Assembly: GCF_000262045.1 (NCBI RefSeq) | Contig: NZ_AJVF01000037.1 | Span: forward strand, 124,001 to 188,000 | Origin: Bacillus siamensis KCTC 13613 | GTDB taxonomy: Bacteria; Bacillota; Bacilli; Bacillales; Bacillaceae | Direction of reading: 5' to 3' | Length of the DNA stretch: 64,000 bases | Shown here: positions 6,906 to 13,243 of the stretch, in pieces | Layout of the letters: the number at the start of each line of letters is the position of its first letter | How positions within the stretch are numbered: the first letter of the stretch is position 1 | Program-made: the position numbers and the translations under genes | Notes under the pieces: model-generated | The model's database searches: none | Seen by the model: the letters and a program-made list of their open reading frames with translations, nothing else | Told to the model about the DNA's origin: nothing

Positions 6906-7110
6906 GGACTGCTTTTTTATTTTAACATTCCTTCAGCTTCGCTTTCATTTTCGGTCTGTAAATTCCGCCAGCAGCCAGACCATACATTGACTTAAAAAAC
7001 AAAAAACCCTCTTCGTCATGAAAAGAGCTTCATTCATCATACGGCCGATACTTTTATCGAATGTAAATGCAAATCCCCCGCATTTACGGAGGGACAAAAA
7101 TGCTCATTAA
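6906..7110. other. interval without a supported gene
   Basis: The minus strand has a terminator-like hairpin (CTCTT and AAGAG with a T run) at about 7000-7028, suitable for ending leftward transcription from the remnants to its right. A 21-codon minus-strand frame (MYGLAAGGIY...) ends near 6925 and looks like a fragment. Nothing else is seen. Confidence 0.4.
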
Positions 7111-7466
7111 TTATCTTGTGTAAAGCTCACAAACACTTGGCTTAATATGCTTCGCGGCTAAACCAACAACTCCACATCTAACTGCATTTTTTCCGACGAT
7201 TTTTAAGATGGAATAGCCGCTTCTATCCACATTTTTTCAAGTAATTTTTGCAGACCTCCGGAAATAAAGTCAATAATTTTTTGTTTTAAGCAACCCATAT
7301 AAGATGCTGTTGAGAAATCACTGTCAGTGTTCGGAACTCAGGAACGAATTTCCCAAAGACTAATTGCTCATTCACGATGTACTTCCCATCTTTAAGGAGG
7401 GATGCTTCATCAAAAGTGAACTGAAGTGGGGGCAGGGATTTTTTGTTAAAAACTTTTGAACATGAA
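7111..7466 (-). pseudogene. decayed gene of unknown function with two frameshifts
   Basis: Three consecutive minus-strand frames read like one broken protein. The first (to a stop at 7286) gives FDEASLLKDGKYIVNEQLVF; a second frame continues as DSDFSTASYMGCLKQKIIDF and stops at 7203; the third, opening near 7230, gives SILKIVGKNAVRCGVVGLAA and ends at 7111. Adding one A to the A6 run near 7231 joins the second and third parts into one frame. No start codon with a ribosome site is found, so the N-terminus is missing. I cannot name the family. Confidence 0.45.
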
Positions 7467-7607
7467 ATTCAAAAAAATAAACAGCACGATGATCGTCACA
7501 ACAATAAAGGCTTCTCTTGTGAAGTTTTTATCATCTTCTTTTTGCTGTTTCTTTCTCTTAATCTCTTCTCTATATTTTCTTTGAACCTCTTTCTTTTTCT
7601 CATCCAT
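7446..7607 (-). CDS. small membrane protein, 53 residues
   Basis: A 53-residue protein: about 30 charged residues rich in K, E, R and Q (likely helical), then one membrane helix (EAFIVVTIIVLFIFLNFMF) and a short KSF end. The ATG follows AGGAG by eight bases and overlaps by one base the stop codon of a 12-codon frame upstream (TAATG), suggesting translational coupling. No family recognised. It lies in the accessory pocket. Confidence 0.6.
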   Translation of the reverse strand: MDEKKKEVQRKYREEIKRKKQQKEDDKNFTREAFIVVTIIVLFIFLNFMFKSF

Positions 7608-7645
7608 TATCTAAACTCCTCTGAGTCCTTTTTTCTTTTTATCAC
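7607..7645 (-). CDS. 12-codon upstream reading frame
   Basis: GTG at 7645 is preceded by a very strong AAAGGAGGGG site and reads MIKRKKDSEEFR, then stops in a TAATG overlap with the next ATG. The good ribosome site and the overlap make it a plausible leader whose translation feeds the 53-residue gene; it could also be the tail of a lost gene. Confidence 0.35.
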   Translation of the reverse strand: MIKRKKDSEEFR

Positions 7646-7784
7646 TTGCACCCCTCCTTTCAGTTACTGCCATTTTATCGCGCAACAAATAAGTACACCA
7701 GTGAAAAAAGCCTTGACTATAAAGCCTTCTCGCACAGCTGAGACTCTAAAAGGTGAATTTAATTTAACGGATTAAAAACAGCCC

Positions 7785-8030
7785 TCAGATGATTCCGAGC
7801 GCTGTCGCGATATTGCAAATGGCCTGCCTTTTCACCTGATAAAACTTATCTCTTTTCAGGCCGAGCTCAATCATAATTTCTAAATCCTTTATTTTTCTTG
7901 ATGACAAATATTTCTTTTCAAGAATACTGCGCTCATCTTCATCAAGACAGTTCTCTAGCGCCCTATCCATTTGCTTGGCCGTCAGTGATTTTTCCGGGAA
8001 GCGGCGGCTCATTTGAGTTAAGCGCTTCAT
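7785..8030 (-). pseudogene. hybrid frame: ydaP fragment joined to phage ArpU-like remnant
   Basis: An 81-codon frame. Codons from about 25 on (LDEDERSILEKKYL... to KRQAICNIATALGII) resemble the C-terminal part of ArpU-family phage late regulators, which are normally about 130-150 residues. The first 20 codons come from a DNA stretch (7976-8033) that matches the 3' part of ydaP (about 8805-8900) with an internal gap of roughly 36 bases: shared blocks are AAGCGGCGGCTC and the stretch around GAGTT-AGCGCTTCATGA. It is read in another frame than ydaP. It has no visible ribosome site, so it is most likely a recombination scar rather than a working gene. Confidence 0.55.
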
Positions 8031-8093
8031 GAGAACGGTTCCGCCTTCTTAAACAACAAACCGGTTCAAAACCAATTCAAAACTTTTCATTAT

Positions 8094-8122
8094 TTGGAAT
8101 ATTTGTGTAAGTTTTGTATAAC
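8094..8122 (+). promoter_or_regulatory. sigma-A promoter of the broken acetyltransferase gene
   Basis: TTGGAA at 8094-8099, 17 bases, TATAAC at 8117-8122, about 30 bases before the ATG at 8154. Confidence 0.6.
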
Positions 8123-8153
8123 AAAAATTAACAAAGAGTGAGGGGGGAAACAT

Positions 8154-8586
8154 ATGATCATCAGGAGCGCGGAACCTTATGATGTAAACCAATTTTTTAA
8201 TGTACCTGTATATCGTGGATTTTTATCAACGGCCTAAACCACCGATTGAACATATACATCGTTTGATTGAAATGCTATTTGAAAAGGACAGAGGTATTCA
8301 ATTCGTTGCTGAACAAGATGGGGAACTTATTGGCTTTGCAACATTATATTTTAGTTTTAGCACGACGAAAGCAGATAAAATAACAATAATGAATGATTTA
8401 TTCGTGGCAGAAAAAGCAAGAGGCACAGGAGCAGCCCAAGAACTGTTTAAAAGTTGTGAGGCATTTACAAAAGAAAACGGATATGCGCATATGTCATGGA
8501 TAACAGCAACTGATAATTACCGTGCACAAAAGTTCTATGAAAAGATGGGCGGCTCCCTTGGAAATTGGCTGACCTATTCCATTTAA
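8154..8586 (+). pseudogene. GNAT acetyltransferase broken by a one-base frameshift
   Basis: The promoter, a GAGGGGGG site and ATG (8154) lead into MIIRSAEPYDVNQF, a typical GNAT start, but the frame then runs to a stop 28 codons in. The next frame carries the rest: YLYIVDFYQRPKP, then LFVAEKARGTGAAQELF (acetyl-CoA binding motif R-x-x-G-x-G/A) and the C-terminal strand AQKFYEKMGG. Removing one T from the T6 run at 8193-8198 gives a single frame of about 143 residues. So this is a recent loss, a slippage-prone switch, or a base-calling error. The second frame alone, starting at the ATG at 8200, has no ribosome site. Confidence 0.75.
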
Positions 8587-8654
8587 CCCGGAATAACCTT
8601 TTTGAAGAAAAATGATATCAATAGAAGAGCCTATATGCAAACAAGCTGCACGGC

Positions 8655-8693
8655 AAAAAAATAAACAGGCATGCTGCCTGTTTATTTTTTTAT
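8655..8693. terminator. ydaP terminator, copy 2 of the 39-bp repeat
   Basis: Identical to 5276-5314. It lies 12 bases past the ydaP stop and ends ydaP transcription on the minus strand, and also rightward transcription from the acetyltransferase remnant. Confidence 0.9.
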
Positions 8694-8705
8694 AAGCGCC
8701 GCTTT

Positions 8706-10427
8706 TTAAAACAGCCGTTTCAGGCTTTTCTTGAGCGACGGCATTTCGATTTTTTGGTTTTCAAAGAAGTTTTTCAGCATGTATTTGCTGAAGCCTTTCG
8801 CTTGGCCGTAAGTGATTTTTCCCGGAAGCGGCGGCTCGTCGCCGATGACGGCGTCAATGACGACCGGTTCATTTGAGTTGAGCGCTTCATGAAAAGCGGG
8901 AGCCAATTCTTCGTGTTTCGTCACTTTGATCCCTTTTGCCCCGCAGCTTTCTGCAAAAGCGGCATAATTCACATTTTGCAGATGGGTGACGTAGTCAATG
9001 TTGCCTTTGACTTGCTGTTCATATTCAATCATGCCTAAATTTTCGTTGTTTAAAATGACAACCGTAATCGGCAGTTTATATTTAACAGCCGTCGGCAGAT
9101 CCTGCATGACCATTGAAAATCCGCCGTCTCCGCAAATGGCGATGGACTGCCGCTCAGGTTCGGCAAGGCTTGCGGCAATCGCTCCCGGAAGCCCGCATCC
9201 CATCGTGGCGAGCCAGCTTGAGACGATAAAGTCCTGCTTTTTCATTTTAAAATGGCGGGCCATCCATACCGTAACTGTTCCGACATCCACTGATAGGACG
9301 GCATCCTCTGCGGCCGCATCCTGGAGCCGGGCGATGACCTGCTGCGGCTTGAGCGGATGAGTCGCCTCGGTTTCATCTTTTTCGATTTCCTTCCACCAAT
9401 GCTTCATGTGCTCGGTGCAGGCGTCTAAAAATCTTCTGTCTTCTTTATATTCAATGTAATCCGTCAGCTCTTTCAGGCCCAAAGCCGCATCACTGACGAT
9501 TCCCGCATTGACGGGATAGCGCTTGCCGATTTTGGCCGGATCCGAATCAAGCTGGATGGCGGGCGTATCCTCCGGGAGATAATCCCTGTATGGGAACGAT
9601 GTGCCGAGCATGATCAGCAGATCGCATTCCTCCATCGCTTCGTAGGCGGGCTTTGTGCCGATTTGCCCGAGATTTCCGAGAAAATGGGGATGGCTGTCAG
9701 GTATGACCCCTTTTGCCGGCAGGGTAATGACAATCGGAGCGGCCGCTTTATCGGCGAATGCGAGCAGCTCCTCTTTTGCTGACTTTAACCCTTGGCCGGC
9801 GAGAATGACCGGTTTTTTTGCGTTGTTAATATATTGCGCGCATGTCACGAGATGTTCTTTTTTCGGCTCGATATCGGCTTTTAAATATATCGGCGACGTG
9901 TAGACCGGCTCCCGTTTGATTTTTTGCGCGAATAAATCATCAGATACGGTTAAGACGGCAACGCCTTTTTTACTGTAAGCCGTACGGATCGCCTGGTTCA
10001 GAAGATCGGGCAGCGCTTCTGCTGTATGTACTTGCTGGTTGAACACCGCCACGTCCTCAAACATTTGCTCTAATTTGATTTCCTGAAAGCTGTCACGGCC
10101 GATTTCATCTGAGGCAACCTGTCCCGCAATCGCCAGCACCGGAACACCGTCCGCTTTGGCGTCGTATAAACCGTTCAGCAGATGAACGGCTCCCGGCCCT
10201 GCGATTGAAAGGCAGACACCGATCTGCCCGGTCAGTTTTGCCTCAGCCGCGGCGGCCAGGGCTGCGACTTCCTCGTGCCGGGTTTGGATGAATGTCAGGT
10301 TGTTTCGTTCATGTCTCAATTCTTCGATAAATTCATTAATGCTGTCTCCGGGAATGCCGTATATATGTCCGACTCCCCATTGTTCAAGCAGCTCTGTCAT
10401 TACGTGTCCTGCTGTTTTACTTGGCAT
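8706..10427 (-). CDS. ydaP: YdaP, thiamine-diphosphate-dependent pyruvate oxidase
   Basis: A 573-residue enzyme of the acetolactate synthase/pyruvate oxidase family with the usual N-terminal pyrimidine-binding, central FAD/nucleotide-binding and C-terminal diphosphate-binding domains. The thiamine diphosphate motif GDGGFSM...NNENLG is visible near residue 436, and the catalytic glutamate region RHEEVAALAA near residue 50. It is likely to oxidise pyruvate to acetate and CO2, passing electrons to quinone, like PoxB. In B. subtilis it belongs to the sigma-B stress regulon; a sigma-B-like promoter lies at 10453-10479. AGGAGG precedes the ATG. Confidence 0.93.
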   Translation of the reverse strand: MPSKTAGHVMTELLEQWGVGHIYGIPGDSINEFIEELRHERNNLTFIQTRHEEVAALAAAAEAKLTGQIGVCLSIAGPGAVHLLNGLYDAKADGVPVLAIAGQVASDEIGRDSFQEIKLEQMFEDVAVFNQQVHTAEALPDLLNQAIRTAYSKKGVAVLTVSDDLFAQKIKREPVYTSPIYLKADIEPKKEHLVTCAQYINNAKKPVILAGQGLKSAKEELLAFADKAAAPIVITLPAKGVIPDSHPHFLGNLGQIGTKPAYEAMEECDLLIMLGTSFPYRDYLPEDTPAIQLDSDPAKIGKRYPVNAGIVSDAALGLKELTDYIEYKEDRRFLDACTEHMKHWWKEIEKDETEATHPLKPQQVIARLQDAAAEDAVLSVDVGTVTVWMARHFKMKKQDFIVSSWLATMGCGLPGAIAASLAEPERQSIAICGDGGFSMVMQDLPTAVKYKLPITVVILNNENLGMIEYEQQVKGNIDYVTHLQNVNYAAFAESCGAKGIKVTKHEELAPAFHEALNSNEPVVIDAVIGDEPPLPGKITYGQAKGFSKYMLKNFFENQKIEMPSLKKSLKRLF

Positions 10428-10452
10428 ACTGCATCCTCCTTTTACCTGTATT

Positions 10453-10479
10453 CATCCCCTTTTTAAAACGGGTTGAAAC
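10453..10479 (-). promoter_or_regulatory. sigma-B-type promoter of ydaP
   Basis: On the minus strand GTTTCA, 15 bases, GGGATG, ending about 25 bases before the ydaP start. Spacing and sequence fit sigma-B only moderately. Confidence 0.55.
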
Positions 10480-10485
10480 ACGGGG

Positions 10486-10932
10486 CTATCTGCCTGACTT
10501 TTTTCTCAGCAGATCAAGGATGGATAACAGATGCCGGTCTTTCAGCGTTACCTTCATATTTGCCGCATCATTGATTCCGTCTTTTACTTGGCGTTTCCTG
10601 TTCGGCACCATGAACAGCGGCAGCCGGTTTGGGGAAAACCAGCGTAATGCGGCGGTTTTCGGCCCGTTCATCAGCGGGGTTCCGCCAGTAACGGCTCCGA
10701 TGAACACGTGCTGTGTATCTTCAAATGCAGGCCTTTCATACTCACCGGATTTTTGCAGAATGGTCACGTTATAACCGGTTTCTTCGAAGGCCTCTCTCAT
10801 GGCTGCGGCTTCAGGTGTTTCACCTTCTGCGATCCCGCCGCCGGGCAAATCCCATAAGGGAACGTCTTTTCGTTTTACGAGCAATATGTCCCGCCCGTCA
10901 TTTTGAATGATGACAAACGCGCCTTGAGCCAT
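10486..10932 (-). CDS. mutT: Nudix hydrolase (MutT-like)
   Basis: A 148-residue Nudix protein. The Nudix box is complete: GGGIAEGETPEAAAMREAFE followed by ETGY, at about residues 31-55. Nudix enzymes cleave nucleoside diphosphates linked to another group; whether this one removes oxidised dGTP, as the name mutT in this B. subtilis position suggests, cannot be read from sequence. It is preceded by AAAGGAGGACGAC and follows kimA on the same strand, separated by a terminator. Confidence 0.85.
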   Translation of the reverse strand: MAQGAFVIIQNDGRDILLVKRKDVPLWDLPGGGIAEGETPEAAAMREAFEETGYNVTILQKSGEYERPAFEDTQHVFIGAVTGGTPLMNGPKTAALRWFSPNRLPLFMVPNRKRQVKDGINDAANMKVTLKDRHLLSILDLLRKKSGR

Positions 10933-10949
10933 GTCGTCCTCCTTTACAA

Positions 10950-10983
10950 AAAAGACCGCGGCACTAAGGCCTGCGGTCTTTAC
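10950..10983 (-). terminator. kimA terminator
   Basis: AAAGACCGCAGGCC and GCGGTCTTTTTT (minus strand) form a stem just past the kimA stop and before the Nudix gene. Confidence 0.85.
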
Positions 10984-10985
10984 CG

Positions 10986-12806
10986 TTACTTTTTAAAATG
11001 ATACGGCAGTGTAGCGACGATTATGTCCTTCTTCCAAAACAGCCGGACGCGGAGCAAGAAGGCTGATTGGTTGTGAAGGATGGTCTGCCAGCGTTTTTTC
11101 GTAATAAATTGCGGAAACAGCACCATCACGGAGAACTGTTCTTTTTTCGCTTTTTGTTCGACCGTCTCTAAAAACTTATCAAACGGGTGAACCAGACTGC
11201 GGTATGAGGAATGCAGGGTGACGAGGCGGACACCGTTATGAAGCTCTTCCCAGCGCTTTTCCACCTTCTTTTCGTTTTCCCTGTCAAAGGAAACATGAAC
11301 CGCAATGACCTGATCCGATAATGATTTCGCATACTGAATCGATTTTTGGACGACCGTGGTGACACCGGCGACAGGCACGATGACGACGGTTCCCTTAATT
11401 TCCTCAGGCTGCTGATCAACGACCCGCAGCTGTTCGCTGACCGCGGTGTAGTGATTTTTAATAACGAAAAACAAAAAGACGACAGCCGGCATGAATAACA
11501 GCACGGGCCAGACAAGATTGAATTTTGTCGCGAATAAAATGCACAGCACCATAAATGAAATGGCGGCGCCGCATGAGTTGATCAGCATTTTTACAGCCCA
11601 GCCCTTCGGCTTCTGCCTGATCCACTTGATGCACATTCCCGTCTGCGACAGCGTAAACGGAATGAACACACCGACGGCATAAAGCGGAATGAGATGTTCC
11701 GTGCGGCCGCCGAATAAAAGAATAAGCAGGATGGACGCGATACCGAGAAAGATAATTCCGTTTGAAAAACCTAATCGGTCGCCGCGAACCGTAAACATTC
11801 TCGGCATATACTGATCGCGCGCTAAATTAAACGCCAGCTGCGGAAATGCGGAAAAGCCCGTATTCGCCGCCAGCACGAGAATCAATGATGTAACGCCTTG
11901 AATGAAATAATACACCGTATGGCGTCCGAAGGTTTCCGCGGCGATTTGTGAAATAACGGTCTCGTTAGGCTTCGGACCCGTGCCGTAGCCGTACGCCAGC
12001 ACCGTAATCCCCGTAAATAAGATCGCCAGCAGAATCCCCATCATGGCCAGAGTGCGGGCCGCGTTTTTCGCCGGAGGATTTTTAAAAGCCGGGATCGCGT
12101 TTGAAATGGCTTCAACACCGGTCAGCGCCGAACACCCTGAAGAAAAGGCCTTCAGCAGCAAAAACAGCGTGATGCCCGCTACGGGCGTGCCGATCGGTGT
12201 ATGCTCGGCCGGATGAACCTGGCCTGTCATGAGCTTAAACAGCCCGACGACGATCAAAAGGACAAGCGCCGCCACAAACAGATAGACGGGATACGCCAAA
12301 ATGGACGCCGACTCTGACAGCCCTCTCAAATTTAAAATCATAATCAGAATCACAAGCAAAACAGCAATGAGCAAATGATGCGGGTGCAAAGCCGGAAATG
12401 CCGATGTAATGGCGTCAGTTCCGGCAGAAATGCTTACCGCCACCGTCAGAATATAATCAACAAGCAATGAGCCGCCCGCAATCAGGCCGGGCTTCTCACC
12501 AAGGTTTTCTTTAGAAACCATATAAGCGCCTCCGCCTTGCGGATAAGCGTAAATAATCTGTCTGTAGGACAGAATCAAAGCAAGCAGCAAAATAAGAACG
12601 CCGGCTGCGATCGGAATGGAATACCAAAACGCGGCCGCGCTTACCGCAGCCAAAATGATCAGAATCTGTTCCGTTCCGTAAGCAACTGATGAAAGCGCGT
12701 CTGAAGAAAGCATGGCAAGCGCCTTGAGTTTCGTCAGTTTCTGCTCTCCGGCAGCCTGTGATTTCAGCGGTTTCCCAATCAAAAATCTTTTGATTGAATG
12801 ATACAT
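10986..12806 (-). CDS. kimA: KimA, high-affinity potassium importer
   Basis: A 606-residue KUP-like/APC-superfamily transporter: about twelve membrane helices up to residue 450, then a cytoplasmic domain of about 140 residues (from VVDQQPEEIKGTVVIVPVAG) that resembles universal stress proteins. KimA (formerly YdaO) imports K+ with protons and is inhibited by c-di-AMP at the protein level as well as through its riboswitch. The ATG at 12806 is chosen because AAAGGGGA lies nine bases upstream, giving MYHSIKRFLIGKPL; a longer frame would start inside that site. The leader carries the c-di-AMP riboswitch. Confidence 0.95.
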   Translation of the reverse strand: MYHSIKRFLIGKPLKSQAAGEQKLTKLKALAMLSSDALSSVAYGTEQILIILAAVSAAAFWYSIPIAAGVLILLLALILSYRQIIYAYPQGGGAYMVSKENLGEKPGLIAGGSLLVDYILTVAVSISAGTDAITSAFPALHPHHLLIAVLLVILIMILNLRGLSESASILAYPVYLFVAALVLLIVVGLFKLMTGQVHPAEHTPIGTPVAGITLFLLLKAFSSGCSALTGVEAISNAIPAFKNPPAKNAARTLAMMGILLAILFTGITVLAYGYGTGPKPNETVISQIAAETFGRHTVYYFIQGVTSLILVLAANTGFSAFPQLAFNLARDQYMPRMFTVRGDRLGFSNGIIFLGIASILLILLFGGRTEHLIPLYAVGVFIPFTLSQTGMCIKWIRQKPKGWAVKMLINSCGAAISFMVLCILFATKFNLVWPVLLFMPAVVFLFFVIKNHYTAVSEQLRVVDQQPEEIKGTVVIVPVAGVTTVVQKSIQYAKSLSDQVIAVHVSFDRENEKKVEKRWEELHNGVRLVTLHSSYRSLVHPFDKFLETVEQKAKKEQFSVMVLFPQFITKKRWQTILHNQSAFLLRVRLFWKKDIIVATLPYHFKK

Positions 12807-12904
12807 TTGTTGTCTTCCCCTTTTTTTCATTTTCCGTTTGATTTACAAACCCTTACTGCTATGATGTCTCCGAATGCTGATTGCATGCCTTATTTCAGGA
12901 CAGC

Positions 12905-12936
12905 AAAAAGACACAGAGGCAAACGGATGCCCCTGC
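12905..12936 (-). terminator. expression-platform terminator of the kimA riboswitch
   Basis: On the minus strand AGGGGCA, a short loop and TGCCTCT are followed by GTGTCTTTTT. The hairpin sits between the aptamer and kimA and would end transcription when c-di-AMP is bound. Confidence 0.75.
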
Positions 12937-13085
12937 GCCATAATCGTGCACAGGTTTCATTCATCTCCTCTCATGAACGCTTACGAGGTTAGCTGTCGGA
13001 TTCGGGCTTATGAGAGTTGGCCCTACCTGAAAAAGGATTCACCCCAAGCGGCATGACGCGCCGCAAATTGGTTCCCCCGCTCTGG
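12936..13085 (-). ncRNA. c-di-AMP riboswitch (ydaO-yuaA class)
   Basis: The kimA leader contains the conserved blocks of this class: GGGGGAACC near 13075, CCGCTTGGGGTGAATCC near 13040, TTTTTCAGGTAGGG, then CCGAATCCGACAGCTAACC and the AAGCGTTCATGAGAGGAG stem. Binding of c-di-AMP favours the terminator at 12905-12936, so high messenger levels shut off potassium import. Boundaries are approximate. Confidence 0.93.
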
Positions 13086-13117
13086 ATACAGATTAAGCGA
13101 TATAGATTATAAAAGAG

Positions 13118-13146
13118 ATCATACTCCCGTCCCGTCCGGTTGTAAA
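13118..13146 (-). promoter_or_regulatory. sigma-A promoter of the kimA riboswitch transcript
   Basis: Minus strand TTTACA (13141-13146), 17 bases, TATGAT (13118-13123), placing the start about 25-30 bases before the aptamer. Confidence 0.8.
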
Positions 13147-13205
13147 GGGGCTTTTATGCTGTTTCAAAAATAAAAAAATTACCGCCAAAAATGGAAATAA
13201 AAATA

Positions 13206-13237
13206 CAAAAAAAGAGGCCTGTTAACGGCCTCTTTTG
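13206..13237 (-). terminator. terminator of the ydaJKLMN operon
   Basis: AAAGAGGCC and GGCCTCTTT around GTTAAC... form a stem with T run on the minus strand, seven bases after the ydaN stop. Confidence 0.85.
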
Positions 13238-13243
13238 CTTTCA

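Larger units (their letters stand above)
5276..8693. other. accessory pocket bounded by identical terminators
   Basis: Between the two identical 39-bp terminators lie 3.3 kb that do not fit the conserved gsiB-mntH-ydaP order. The interval is more A+T-rich than its neighbours, contains at least two broken genes and one hybrid frame with a piece of ydaP, and mixes both strands. No transposase, integrase or clean target-site duplication is visible. Homologous exchange between terminator copies is one possible way in or out; that is inference. Confidence 0.55.

Noticed and set aside
7443-7775. Plus-strand frame of 110 codons in the accessory pocket
   Set aside because: It is the complement of the small membrane protein gene and a hydrophobic read of A-rich minus-strand DNA; no ribosome site.
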